Positions 17,242 through 25,299 of a DNA stretch of 64,000 bases are shown here, piece by piece. Below the pieces are notes generated by a model, which worked only from the letters and a program-made list of their open reading frames with translations, was not told the origin of the DNA and searched no databases. Each line of letters starts with the position of its first letter. The stretch's first letter is position 1. Where the stretch lies: assembly GCF_027286305.1 (NCBI RefSeq), contig NZ_CP114599.1, positions 1,116,001 through 1,180,000 of the forward strand, given 5' to 3'. A program made the translations under genes and the position numbers. The DNA is from Phenylobacterium sp. NIBR 498073. GTDB taxonomy: Bacteria > Pseudomonadota > Alphaproteobacteria > Caulobacterales > Caulobacteraceae.

Positions 17242-17759
17242 CCGGACCATCCCACATCGTCGAGGGCGACCAGGCGGCCGCGTCGCTGCAACTGGACGCC
17301 TATCTGCCCTATCGGCTGTCGGTGGCCTCGAACGCGGTCAGCGGCCTGATCGCGCGGGCCTATGAGGATCGCTTCGCGCTCAGCGTGCCGCAGTGGCGGC
17401 TGATCTGCGTGCTGGCCGAGGACGGCGGCAAGACCCAGCGCGAGATCGTCGACCGCACGGTGATGGACAAGGTGACGGTCAGCCGGGCGGCCCGCGGCCT
17501 CAGCGCCAGACGGCTGATCGGCCGGTCGGAGAACCGGGCCGACGGACGCTCTCACGTCCTGACCCTGACCGAGGAGGGGCGGCGGCTGCATGCGGAAATC
17601 GCGCCGCTGGCGCTGGCCTACGAGGCGGCCTTGATCTGCGGCCTGGCGCCGGCCGAGGTCGCCCAGCTCAAGCGGCTGCTGGCGCGCCTGCAGCACGCGG
17701 CCGGAACCCTGGCCGGCGGCGCGGCGCCGCTGGCCGATCCGGGGCTGACCGGGCTCTAG
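17238..17759 (+). CDS. MarR family regulator
   Basis: A 173-residue protein with a central winged helix. The recognition region TQREIVDRTVMDKVTVSRAARGL (about 75-97) and the wing RSENRADGRSHVLTLTEEG are textbook MarR. It overlaps the FAH-fold gene by 4 bases and probably controls that operon in response to an aromatic acid or phenolic intermediate. In related bacteria this pairing is found with tyrosine/homogentisate genes. Confidence 0.88.
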   Translation: MTGPSHIVEGDQAAASLQLDAYLPYRLSVASNAVSGLIARAYEDRFALSVPQWRLICVLAEDGGKTQREIVDRTVMDKVTVSRAARGLSARRLIGRSENRADGRSHVLTLTEEGRRLHAEIAPLALAYEAALICGLAPAEVAQLKRLLARLQHAAGTLAGGAAPLADPGLTGL

Positions 17760-17760
17760 C

Positions 17761-18069
17761 CTAGTGCGCCGTTGCGGCCTTCAGGCCCCAGCGGTGCGAA
17801 CCTTCGCCGAAGCGCAGGTGGAAGCCGTAGAGCGCGCGCCGGGCCTCGTCGCGCCAGATCTCCTCGAAGGAGACGATCACGGCGCTTTCGAAGTCTTCGG
17901 GGATGTTCTTCACGTCCACCCCGACCTCGCGCGCGACATTGGCGATGACGTCGCGACGGTGGGCTTCGCCACCGAAGTACAGAAGCGTCTCGCGGATGCG
18001 CTCGACGAGATGTTCGCTCGTCGGACGCTTGGCGGCCTTGCGCCGCGGTTGCTTGAGAGTTTGGTCCAT
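17761..18069 (-). CDS. Conserved hypothetical protein, 102 aa
   Basis: Read from ATG 18069 (MDQTLKQPRRKAAKRPT), it is a basic-headed 102-residue protein with predicted helices (EHLVERIRETLLYFGGEAHRRDV) resembling a small winged-helix or DNA-associated domain, followed by IPEDFESAVIVSFEEIWRDE. It is convergent with the MarR gene. I recognise no named family. Confidence 0.65.
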   Translation of the reverse strand: MDQTLKQPRRKAAKRPTSEHLVERIRETLLYFGGEAHRRDVIANVAREVGVDVKNIPEDFESAVIVSFEEIWRDEARRALYGFHLRFGEGSHRWGLKAATAH

Positions 18070-18161
18070 TCTAGTCCCCACCCAATGATGGAAAGCTAGA
18101 ACCACCGGTTTATCGGAGGGTTAATCGCCGTGCTTAATGTCGCCTTCAGGTTGAGGGGGCG

Positions 18162-20033
18162 TCAGCCCCCTCCCAGCGCCACGGCCGTGTGATAGACGAT
18201 GAACGAGGCGAGGTAGGCCAGCGTCACCATGTAGCCGAACATCACCGTCGGCCAGACCCAGCTGTTGGTCTCGCGCTTCACCACCCCCAGGGTCGGGGCG
18301 CACTGCGGCGCGAAGATGTACCAGGTCAGGAACGACAGGCCCGTGGCCAGCGACCAGTGGTTGGCCAGGGTCGTGGCCAGGGCGCCGACATTGTTCTCGG
18401 CGTCGCCCACCGCATAGACCGTGCCCAGTGTGGCGACGGCGACCTCGCGCGCGGCCATGCCGGGAATCAGGGCGATCGACATCTGCCAGTTGAAGCCGAT
18501 AGGGGCCAGGACCGGCTGGATGAAGTGGCCGATCATGCCGGCGAAGCTGTAGTCGATGGCCGGGCCGGTGGCGCCTTCCGGCGGATAGGGGAAGGTCGAC
18601 AGCACCCAGATGATGATCATCATCGGCAGGATGATGCGGCCGGCGCGGTTGATGAACATCTTGGCGCGCAGCCAAAGATTGCGCAGCACGCTCTTGGGCT
18701 CCGGCAGCTTGTAGGTCGGCAGTTCCATCAGGAACGGCTCGACAGTGCTGCGCCAGAAGATCCGGCGGGTGACGAACGAGACGATCAGGGCGCTGAGGAT
18801 GCCGGTGGCGTAGAGCCCGAACATCACCAGGCCCTGCAGGCTGAACAGGCCCCAGACCTGGGTGTTGGGAATGAAGGCCCCGATGATCAGCGTGTAGACC
18901 GGGATCCGCGCCGAGCAAGTCATCAGCGGCGCGACCAGGATGGTGGTGATGCGGTCCGGCTTGGAGTCGATCACCCGCGTCGACATGATCCCCGGGATCG
19001 CGCAAGCGAACGACGACAGCAGTGGGATGAAGGCCCGGCCATGCAGGCCGGCGCCGCCCATGATCTTGTCCATCAGGAATGCGGCCCGGGCCATGTAGCC
19101 GAGGTCTTCGAGCATGATGATGAAGAAGAACAGGATCAGGATCTGGGGCAGGAACACCAGCACGCTGCCCACCCCGGCGATCAGGCCGTCCGAGACCAGG
19201 CTGTGCAGCAGTTCGTTGGGGATGTACTGGCCGACCGCGACGCCCAGCCAGCCGAAGGCGGCCTCGATGGCGTCCATGGCTGGGGTGGCCCAGGTGAACA
19301 CCGCCTGGAACATCAGGAACAGCAGGCCGAGCAGGATGGCCAGGCCCGCCACCGGGTGCAGCAGCACCGCGTCGAGGCGGCCGGTCCAGGTGTCGGGGTG
19401 CTCGGGCGGGCGCACATAGGTGCGCACCAAGCGCTGGGCCTCGGCGTGGGCCTGGCGGATTTCGGCCGCGTTCGGTTCGCGCCAGACGTTGTCGGCGGCC
19501 AGGTGTCCGGCCTCGACCAGGGCGTCGACCTGGGCGAGCAGGTCGGAAATGCCGCGCTTGCGGGTGGCCACTGTGGTGACGATCGGGGCGCCGATCTCGC
19601 GCGAGAGGCCCTCGATGTCGATCCGCAGGCCCTGGCGCTGGGCGATGTCGTACATGTTGAGCGCCAACACCATCGGCCGCCCGACCTGCTTCAGCTCCAT
19701 GGCCAGGCGCAGCACCAAGCGCAGATTGGTGGCGTCGGCGACGCAGACGACGATCTCGGGCGGCATCTCGCCGGCCAGGCGGCCGAGCACCGCGTCGCGG
19801 GTCACCGCCTCGTCCGGGCTGCGGGCGCGCAGCGAATAGGTGCCGGGCAGGTCCAGCACCATCAACTGGCGGCCGGCCGGCGAGGTGACGACGCCTTCCT
19901 TCCGCTCGACGGTGACGCCGGCGTAGTTGGCGACCTTCTGGTGCGCGCCGGTCAGGGCGTTGAAGAGGGCGGTCTTGCCGGAGTTCGGATTGCCGACCAG
20001 GGCGACGCGGGCCGGGGACAGGGTCTCGCTCAT
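18162..20033 (-). CDS. feoB: Ferrous iron transport protein B
   Basis: A 623-residue FeoB. The N-terminal G domain has GNPNSGKT (14-21), switch region, DLPG (61-64) and NMYD (126-129, in place of NxxD); a helical guanine-dissociation-like region follows. The C-terminal part carries two Gate-type repeats with membrane helices, including conserved CAIPGIMSTR and CSARIPVY motifs with the Cys thought to line the iron path. It pumps Fe2+ across the inner membrane. It overlaps the feoA stop and is controlled with it through the upstream Fur box. Confidence 0.94.
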   Translation of the reverse strand: MSETLSPARVALVGNPNSGKTALFNALTGAHQKVANYAGVTVERKEGVVTSPAGRQLMVLDLPGTYSLRARSPDEAVTRDAVLGRLAGEMPPEIVVCVADATNLRLVLRLAMELKQVGRPMVLALNMYDIAQRQGLRIDIEGLSREIGAPIVTTVATRKRGISDLLAQVDALVEAGHLAADNVWREPNAAEIRQAHAEAQRLVRTYVRPPEHPDTWTGRLDAVLLHPVAGLAILLGLLFLMFQAVFTWATPAMDAIEAAFGWLGVAVGQYIPNELLHSLVSDGLIAGVGSVLVFLPQILILFFFIIMLEDLGYMARAAFLMDKIMGGAGLHGRAFIPLLSSFACAIPGIMSTRVIDSKPDRITTILVAPLMTCSARIPVYTLIIGAFIPNTQVWGLFSLQGLVMFGLYATGILSALIVSFVTRRIFWRSTVEPFLMELPTYKLPEPKSVLRNLWLRAKMFINRAGRIILPMMIIIWVLSTFPYPPEGATGPAIDYSFAGMIGHFIQPVLAPIGFNWQMSIALIPGMAAREVAVATLGTVYAVGDAENNVGALATTLANHWSLATGLSFLTWYIFAPQCAPTLGVVKRETNSWVWPTVMFGYMVTLAYLASFIVYHTAVALGGG

Positions 20034-20356
20034 GCGGGGCGCTTGCCCAGCAGCACGTAGACGTCTTCGGCGTCGCGGCGGCGCAGGGCCACGCGCATGT
20101 CGTCCAGCCGCACGGCGATCGGGTCGCGGCCGATGGCGCCCTCGTGGATCACCTCGATGTGCGCGCCCTCGACGAAGCCGAACTCCAACAGCCGGCGCTG
20201 CAGTTCCTCGACGCCGACGCCGTGCGCGGTCGAATTCTGCTCGGCGCGGACTTCGAAGATGACCCCTGCGTCCCCGACGGACGCTTCGCTCAGGCGCACG
20301 ACGACGCCCTCCGTTGCGGCTCCAACGGCCGCCGGCCGGGTCGAGATATTGTTCAT
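20030..20356 (-). CDS. feoA: Ferrous iron transport protein A
   Basis: A 108-residue SH3-like FeoA protein started at ATG 20356; an alternative start at 20395 would lie inside the Fur box and is rejected. The core LQRRLLEFGFVEGAHIEVIHEGAIGRDPIAVRLDDMRVALRR is typical, with about 25 extra N-terminal residues. It is a small cytosolic partner needed for FeoB activity. Its stop overlaps the feoB start (20030-20033). Confidence 0.92.
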   Translation of the reverse strand: MNNISTRPAAVGAATEGVVVRLSEASVGDAGVIFEVRAEQNSTAHGVGVEELQRRLLEFGFVEGAHIEVIHEGAIGRDPIAVRLDDMRVALRRRDAEDVYVLLGKRPA

Positions 20357-20378
20357 CCAGAAATCCCTACGCGCACTC

Positions 20379-20397
20379 TTGAGAATGATTATCATTT
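20379..20397. promoter_or_regulatory. Fur box upstream of feoAB
   Basis: The sequence GAGAATGATTATCATT (20381-20396), read on the minus strand as AATGATAATCATTCTC, matches the 19-bp Fur consensus at 15 of 19 positions by hand alignment. It lies about 23 bases before the feoA start, where bound Fur-Fe2+ would block transcription. It is strikingly AT-rich for this window. Confidence 0.85.
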
Positions 20398-20501
20398 GAC
20401 CGCCGCCCCGTCGAGAGCTTTACCGAGGTCTAGGCTGGACTGGCGCCGGGGGCGGCTAGCCTTCGCCGTCGCCGCTTGATAAACGGATCGCCCTCACGCA
20501 T

Positions 20502-20586
20502 GCGGGCGTGGTGAAACTGGTAGACGCGCCGGACTCAAAATCCGGTTCCGAAAGGAGTGTCGGTTCGAGCCCGACCGCCCGCACCA
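20502..20586 (+). tRNA. tRNA-Leu (anticodon CAA)
   Basis: The 85-base gene begins GCGGGCG and ends CGCCCGC plus discriminator A and encoded CCA (20584-20586), so the acceptor stem pairs over 7 bases. The D arm reads TGGTGAAACTGGTAGA and the anticodon stem GCCGGA/TCCGGT encloses the loop CTCAAAA with anticodon CAA (20536-20538). A long variable arm, typical of class II leucine tRNAs, precedes the T arm GGTTCGAGCCC. It decodes UUG. Confidence 0.95.
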
Positions 20587-20831
20587 ATCCTTCCGATTTT
20601 CCAGCGGGGAGCAGCCGGCGGCCGCGCTCGGTCCAGCGAGCATCGGCGCCGTGGCCAGCGCAGGCCGCATGTGCCGCTTCCGATAGGGAAGGGCGCCGCT
20701 GCGGGCGGAATTTCTCCCGCGGTTCGCCGTTGTATCGGCTGTTGAAAGCCGCCCCCAGGCGGACTTTGATCCCGCGCAATGCGTTGGCGATCCGGGTTTG
20801 ACCGAATGTGATCGGATGTGGAGGACCTGAG

Positions 20832-21143
20832 ATGCGCAAGGCAATTCTTGTTCTTGTTTCCGCTTCACTTCTCGCTGGGCCCGCTTTCGCCCAGCAGGAT
20901 CGCACGCCTCAAGGCGCGCCGCCGAAGACCGAGCGGACCGACGCTGCGCCTACGCCCGAGATGTGCAGGGCCCTGATGAGCCGGCACATGGAAGGAAGGC
21001 CGCCGAACGGCCATGGACACGAACGGATGGGACCGATGACGTGGCCGGACGGAAAGCCGCTGACGGCGGCGGAAATGGAGAGAATGCACCGGGACTGCGC
21101 CGCGAAGATGCACAATCCCGCCTCTCCGCCGCCGCCGAGATAG
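20832..21143 (+). CDS. Small secreted protein, 103 aa
   Basis: ATG 20832 with GGAGG 8 bases upstream opens a 103-residue protein with a signal peptide (MRKAILVLVSASLLAGPAFA, cut before QQDR). The mature part is Pro-, Met- and His-rich (MEGRPPNGHGHERMGPMTWP; ERMHRDCAAKMHNP), which could bind copper or another metal, but no family is recognised. A 245-base gap without a convincing gene separates it from the tRNA. Confidence 0.7.
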   Translation: MRKAILVLVSASLLAGPAFAQQDRTPQGAPPKTERTDAAPTPEMCRALMSRHMEGRPPNGHGHERMGPMTWPDGKPLTAAEMERMHRDCAAKMHNPASPPPPR

Positions 21144-21182
21144 CAAGTTTTGGCGTAGGAACTGGCGGGTAGGCCGCTGATC

Positions 21183-21449
21183 TTGCGATGGCGCTCTGCT
21201 TGTCGAGCGTCGCCCTATGTATCGGCGATCCGCCGCGTCGCGTGCACCCTGATCGCCTTGGTTCTGGTGCTGCCTATCCCGTTCGCGAATCTGGCGCCGG
21301 CTGCTGCGCTGGGGGGCTTCGCCCTTGGCTTGTCGCGTAGAGACGGACTCGTGGTGCTCAGCGGATACGGGCTTTTGGCGCTCGCGTTCCTGGTTGTCGC
21401 GTTAGGCGTTCATGGCGCGGCCGTGGGGATAAGGCATCGAATGAGCTAG
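21183..21449 (+). pseudogene. ExoD family remnant (C-terminal part only)
   Basis: The 88-residue frame contains the hydrophobic pattern of ExoD-family proteins: IALVLVLPIPFANLAPAAAL, then LSRRDGLVVLSGYGLLAL. Full ExoD-like proteins are about 200 residues and begin with a cytosolic-facing domain that is absent here; I find no matching N-terminal half upstream in any frame. It looks like a truncated copy, adjacent to the start of the FixK-box island. A short functional membrane protein is the alternative. Confidence 0.55.
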
Positions 21450-21482
21450 TCGCGCTTCAGCGCTGGCGACCGCCACGCTCAA

Positions 21483-21496
21483 TTGACCCGGATCAA
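21483..21496. promoter_or_regulatory. FixK/FNR box upstream of the first USP gene
   Basis: TTGACCCGGATCAA fits TTG(A/C)-N6-(T/G)CAA. Its centre lies 80 bp before ATG 21570 and 101 bp before GTG 21591. It is the leftmost box of the island. Confidence 0.8.
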
Positions 21497-21590
21497 GGCC
21501 TGGGCACGGGCCTTGGCCCATGGTCACCGAGGAGGCGGCTTTGTTCGGCCAACGGACGGAACACGCCGCATGTCACAAAGAGGCTATGCT

Positions 21591-22439
21591 GTGGCGTACG
21601 ATGATCTGTTGGTCTGCTTTAGCAGCTACCCCGAAGCCACCCCGCCAGGCGTGGTCAGCGAGGCCGCGCGGGTGACGGCGGCGCTTGGAGCCTCCGCCTG
21701 CGCGGTGGCAGGCCACATCGAGATACCCCTTAAGAGCAATCAGCTGGCCGAGATGCTCCTGCACCTCTCCGATCTGGCGCGAGACGAAGAAGCCAAGAGC
21801 CTGCAAAATGCGCAATCGGTGATGCAGGGCTTCAAGAGCGCCGCGCAGAGCCATGGTCTGTCGGCGACAACCACGATCATCCACGCTGAGCTTCACACAC
21901 TCGTCGATCGTCTTACCCAAATGGCGCGCACGCGCAGCCTGACGATCCTCCCCATCGAGGCGTTTGCATCGGTCCCGGGCGGGCTCGCTGAAGCGCTTAT
22001 CTTCGGCTCGGGCCGCCCGGTGGTGGTGTTTGCGCACGGCCAACGCATGCCGCCCCGTCCGCGCTTTGAGCGGATCGTCGTCGCCTGGGATGGCGGGCGG
22101 GCCGCCGCGCGCGCGGTTGCGGACGCAATGCCGCTGCTGCGTCGCGCCGAGGAAGTGTCCATCCTCGCCGTGATCGGCGACAAGCCCTCCGTGCCGAAGG
22201 GCGCCCTTGGCGAACTGGTCCGTCATCTTGCTGCCTGCGGAGTGGCTGCGGTCCCGCAAGAGGTCACTAAGACCGATCCCGACATCGGCCGCGTGATCAA
22301 CGACTATGCCGTCGCGACCGGCGCTGACCTTCTGGTTATGGGAGCTTTCGGGCACTCCAGGGTTCGGGAATTCGTGCTCGGGGGCGCAACCCAGAGCCTG
22401 CTCACCGAAGCGAGCATTCCGGTCTTCATGTCCCACTGA
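21591..22439 (+). CDS. Tandem universal stress protein
   Basis: About 282 residues, with two Usp-like folds. The second half has FERIVVAWDGGRAAARAV and the nucleotide-loop region LLVMGAFGHSRVREFVLGGATQSLL; it ends in SH like all five USPs here. I place the start at GTG 21591, which has AAAGAGG 7 bases upstream; ATG 21570 has no clear ribosome site but remains possible. USPs are stress and hypoxia proteins that bind ATP or act as scaffolds. A FixK box precedes it. The 3' end overlaps the convergent Nudix gene by 14 bases (22426-22439). Confidence 0.85.
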   Translation: MAYDDLLVCFSSYPEATPPGVVSEAARVTAALGASACAVAGHIEIPLKSNQLAEMLLHLSDLARDEEAKSLQNAQSVMQGFKSAAQSHGLSATTTIIHAELHTLVDRLTQMARTRSLTILPIEAFASVPGGLAEALIFGSGRPVVVFAHGQRMPPRPRFERIVVAWDGGRAAARAVADAMPLLRRAEEVSILAVIGDKPSVPKGALGELVRHLAACGVAAVPQEVTKTDPDIGRVINDYAVATGADLLVMGAFGHSRVREFVLGGATQSLLTEASIPVFMSH

Positions 22440-22935
22440 CCGGCGGGCCGGGGTTGATGTCCAGGCGCCTCCAGGCCTCGTGCAGGAGCGGCAGCAGGCT
22501 CTTGTGAATCCGCGCTAGCGCGACTTCGGCGCCGCAATACTCATAGGCGTCGATCTCGGGCGCCGAGCGCGGTGTTCCCCGGCGATCCGTGAACTCGAAG
22601 GTGTTGCTGCTGGCCTTGCTCAAATCGAGATCGGCCTCGGCCATCCAACAGAACGTCAGACCGCCTCGCGAGCGCTTGACTGGTGAGAGCGGAAGAAAGG
22701 GGCCATCGACCTCTAGGCCGGTTTCCTCCCTGAACTCACGCCTGGCGGCCGCCAACGGTTCTTCGTCTGGACCGATATGGCCCTTGGGAAACGACCAGGC
22801 GCGGAGGTCCTTCCCGCGCCAGTACGGACCCCCGGGATGCACCAAGAGGACTTGAGGACCGCCAGGGCGTCGGCGGTAGACGAGCAGGCCGGCGCTGCCG
22901 GCGTTGGCGCCGCTGGCCCTTTCCGCCGCACTCAC
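22426..22935 (-). CDS. Nudix hydrolase
   Basis: A 169-residue protein starting at GTG 22935, which overlaps the pfkB stop as GTGA. The Nudix box is present as GHIGPDEEPLAAARREFREETGLEV (about 64-88), with the catalytic REFREETG core. It hydrolyses a nucleoside diphosphate linked to another group; the WSFPKGH segment recalls the diadenosine polyphosphate/NTP subgroup. It is the second gene of the pfkB operon and therefore probably under the FixK box at 23945-23958. Confidence 0.85.
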   Translation of the reverse strand: MSAAERASGANAGSAGLLVYRRRPGGPQVLLVHPGGPYWRGKDLRAWSFPKGHIGPDEEPLAAARREFREETGLEVDGPFLPLSPVKRSRGGLTFCWMAEADLDLSKASSNTFEFTDRRGTPRSAPEIDAYEYCGAEVALARIHKSLLPLLHEAWRRLDINPGPPVSGT

Positions 22936-23897
22936 GCTGCGGGCCGCGGAAGCGCCTCCTCCATGATCTCTACATCGCTCACAAGGTGGTGCACGTCCTT
23001 GGGATGGCAAAGTTCCGTGCCGGAAGCTCGAACCGCGGCGGCGCCTCCGGCGACGCCAAAGCGGAACGCTTCCAAATCCGATCGGCCCGTCGCCATGGCC
23101 CACACCATCGCGCCGAGGAAGCTGTCGCCGGCGCCGACCGAGCTGACCGGATGGACGGGCAGCGCTGCCGCGCGCCAAGCTCCTTCTCCGGTCACGAGCA
23201 GCGCCCCCTCCGCGCCGAGGGTGACGGCGACGGCGGCGACGCGGCGATGCTCTATGAGCCCGCGGCAGGTGGCGAGCAGCGCGTGGTCGCTGTCGAGCGC
23301 CTCGCCGGAGATCTCGCGTAGTTCGCGCAGGTTGGGTTTGATGAGATCGACCCTGGTTTCAAGCGCGGCGCGCAAGGGAGCGCCGGAGGTGTCGAGAACG
23401 AAACGTGCGCCGTGGTTGCCGGCGACTTCTGCGAGGCGCGCGTAGAAGTCGTCGGGTACTCCGGGGGGCAGGCTGCCGCTGGCGCAAATGATGTCGGGGC
23501 GAGAGCTCAAATTCGCCAGGGCGCCCAAGCATTCCATCCACTCGGGGCCCCGAAGGCGCGGGCCCGGAAGGACGAATCGATATTGCTCGCCCGAGCCCTC
23601 ATCAAGCACCGTGAAGTCTGTTCGGGTCTCCTCGGCGATCGCGATGGGATGCGCGCGGACGAGCTCGTCCGCCATCAACTGGTTGAGCAACTGTCCGACG
23701 TGGCCTCCGGCTGGATAGACGGCGAGGGTCGGAACCCCAAAGCGGTGAATGACCCGCGCCACGTTCACGCCGCCGCCGCCAGGATCACGCCGAGACGACC
23801 GGCAGCGCAGTTTATGGGTGGGTTCGACCCGGGCGGTCGATGCGCTGAGGTCGACGGCGGGATTCATGGTCAGGGTGACGACGAACGGCATCGGCAT
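22932..23897 (-). CDS. pfkB: PfkB-type phosphofructokinase
   Basis: A 321-residue ribokinase-family sugar kinase. TMNPAVDLS near residue 10, the Gly-rich GGGGVNVARVI (40-50) and the catalytic GAGDSF (255-260, Asp258) are all present. The pattern fits 6-phosphofructokinase II or 1-phosphofructokinase; the substrate cannot be separated by eye. In a FixK-controlled setting it would support glycolysis when respiration stops, as PfkB (Rv2029c) is thought to do in the mycobacterial DosR regulon. A perfect FixK box lies 54 bp before the ATG. Confidence 0.87.
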   Translation of the reverse strand: MPMPFVVTLTMNPAVDLSASTARVEPTHKLRCRSSRRDPGGGGVNVARVIHRFGVPTLAVYPAGGHVGQLLNQLMADELVRAHPIAIAEETRTDFTVLDEGSGEQYRFVLPGPRLRGPEWMECLGALANLSSRPDIICASGSLPPGVPDDFYARLAEVAGNHGARFVLDTSGAPLRAALETRVDLIKPNLRELREISGEALDSDHALLATCRGLIEHRRVAAVAVTLGAEGALLVTGEGAWRAAALPVHPVSSVGAGDSFLGAMVWAMATGRSDLEAFRFGVAGGAAAVRASGTELCHPKDVHHLVSDVEIMEEALPRPAA

Positions 23898-23944
23898 GTC
23901 CTCAAATAGCCCGGCCAGCCTCGATCATCGGAGCGCAGGAGGGC

Positions 23945-23958
23945 TTGATCGAGATCAA
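23945..23958. promoter_or_regulatory. FixK/FNR box, bidirectional (pfkB and PAS gene)
   Basis: TTGATCGAGATCAA matches the palindromic FNR/Anr consensus exactly. The centre is 54 bp from the pfkB start and 68 bp from the PAS gene start, so one site could activate both directions. Confidence 0.87.
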
Positions 23959-24019
23959 GGTCGGTCAGCGCCGCTAGCGCAAAGTGCGCCGATCCAAGCC
24001 AACGGCGGTTCAAGCTCCG

Positions 24020-24448
24020 ATGAAGACCCAGTCCCCCTTTGCGGTCCCGTCCGACCTTCCTCCCGACTTGGCGCGTGTACTGGCCTATTGGCGGGGCCTG
24101 CTGCGCGGTAACGCCGACATGCCGTTTGCCGATGATGTAAATCTCGCCGACCTGCCAGATTTGGCGGGTCGTCTCTTTCTGGTCGGCGCCTTCGCCCGTC
24201 CGGAGCGATTTCGATTCGATCTCATTGGCGACGACATCAAGTGCGACGGCTGGACGGGGCTCTTTCTCGACGAGGCGTCGCCGGTCACGCCGTTTGAGTT
24301 CCTAAGCGCGCAATGCGCGGCCGCCCGAGAAGCCGCCTCTCCGACCTACTACGGGCGCGGGGATGCTCAGGGATATGGGCGACTCCTGCTCCCACTTTGG
24401 GCCGACGGCCGCATCTCAATGTTGCTGGGTGCTGTCGATTTCGCCTGA
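24020..24448 (+). CDS. PAS-fold protein (PAS_5-like)
   Basis: A 142-residue single-domain protein starting at ATG 24020. The segment DLPDLAGRLFLVGAFARPERFRFDLIGDDI followed by GRLLLPLWADGRISMLLGAVDF fits the PAS_5 family of alphaproteobacterial sensors without an output domain. It may bind a small ligand or a protein partner. It is divergent from pfkB across a shared FixK box. A back-to-back hairpin overlaps its stop. Confidence 0.65.
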   Translation: MKTQSPFAVPSDLPPDLARVLAYWRGLLRGNADMPFADDVNLADLPDLAGRLFLVGAFARPERFRFDLIGDDIKCDGWTGLFLDEASPVTPFEFLSAQCAAAREAASPTYYGRGDAQGYGRLLLPLWADGRISMLLGAVDFA

Positions 24449-24474
24449 TCGGCGCCGCCGCGCCGACCGGCGAA
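24440..24474. terminator. Hairpin between convergent PAS and BON genes
   Basis: Outer arms TTCGCC/GGCGAA (24440-24445 and 24469-24474) enclose inner arms TCGGCGC/GCGCCGA (24449-24455 and 24460-24466) with loop CGCC. It could stop transcription from both sides, but there is no T tract. Confidence 0.45.
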
Positions 24475-24481
24475 CCGAACT

Positions 24482-25144
24482 TCAAGCGCCGATCTCGATG
24501 TTGTTTTCAACTTCGGTGACCCCGGTGGTCGACCACGCCGCCTGCTCGGCCATGTGTTGCTCATGCCAGGTATGGGCCGTGCCGCTCAGGATGACCTTCG
24601 AACCTTCGACTGCGATGTGAATGCGAGACCGCTCGACCTCGGCGTTTCGATGCAGTGCGCGGGCGATGACCTTGCCGACATCTTCGGCCGCCAGCTTCGG
24701 ATCTAGGCGCAGTTCGTTTCTCACGCCCTTGACCCCAGCTAGCTGGGCGACGAGTTTTTCGGCCGCCTGGCGCTCATATTGCCAGTCGACCTGGCCCCTG
24801 AGGATGATGGTCCCCTCGCTGACAGTGACCTTCACATTCCGTAATCTCGGCGAGGCGTGCCAGGCCAGGGTTTCGGAGGCCCGCTCGGCGATCGCCTCAT
24901 CGGATTGAGTCTCCGCCTCTGGCACCCGCACGTCCAGTTCGAGCACGACGGCCCGCACACCCCTGATCCGCTGGGTTCGGGCTTCCGCCAGCCTTTTGTG
25001 ATTGAGCGATGGGACGTGGCCGGTGAGGGTCACTACGCCCGAATGGGCCGCGACGCCGATCGAAGCGGCATCGACGCCGGGTTCATGTTCCAATTCCTCT
25101 TCGACAGCCCGTCGAAGGTTTTGGTCCTCAATGGAACTGGTCAT
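24482..25144 (-). CDS. BON-domain protein, three BON repeats
   Basis: A 220-residue protein started at ATG 25144. Three BON modules are visible: about 6-75 (GVVTLTGHVPSLNHKRLAEA), 80-145 (GTIILRGQVDWQYERQAAEKL) and 150-220 (SKVILSGTAHTWHEQHMAEQ). BON domains bind membranes or other hydrophobic surfaces; members such as OsmY are induced by osmotic and envelope stress. No signal peptide is seen, so this one may be cytosolic. A near-match FixK box is 63 bp upstream. Confidence 0.82.
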   Translation of the reverse strand: MTSSIEDQNLRRAVEEELEHEPGVDAASIGVAAHSGVVTLTGHVPSLNHKRLAEARTQRIRGVRAVVLELDVRVPEAETQSDEAIAERASETLAWHASPRLRNVKVTVSEGTIILRGQVDWQYERQAAEKLVAQLAGVKGVRNELRLDPKLAAEDVGKVIARALHRNAEVERSRIHIAVEGSKVILSGTAHTWHEQHMAEQAAWSTTGVTEVENNIEIGA

Positions 25145-25200
25145 ACCGCACCTATCGAGATTGCACCCCGCGAGGATGTGGCAGTCGGCCAAGGCCGCAT

Positions 25201-25214
25201 GTGATCTGAGTCAA
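25201..25214. promoter_or_regulatory. Near-match FixK/FNR box (BON gene)
   Basis: On the minus strand this reads TTGACTCAGATCAC, one base off the consensus. The centre lies 63 bp before the BON gene start and 92 bp before the divergent PEP-synthase-like gene. Confidence 0.5.
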
Positions 25215-25299
25215 TTCGCGGCCTCGTTCGGATTGATTGCGCTCAATGCCGGGCGCCGCGTCGCGCTCATCGTCGGACCATCGACATGGAGTGCGGGCG

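Noticed and set aside
18189..20060. 623-codon frame opposite feoB
   Set aside because: Antisense shadow of exactly feoB length, rich in His, Gln and Arg, without domain.
20587..20831. Open frames between tRNA-Leu and the small secreted protein
   Set aside because: Frames here run through the tRNA gene, lack ribosome sites and have biased Arg/Ala composition.
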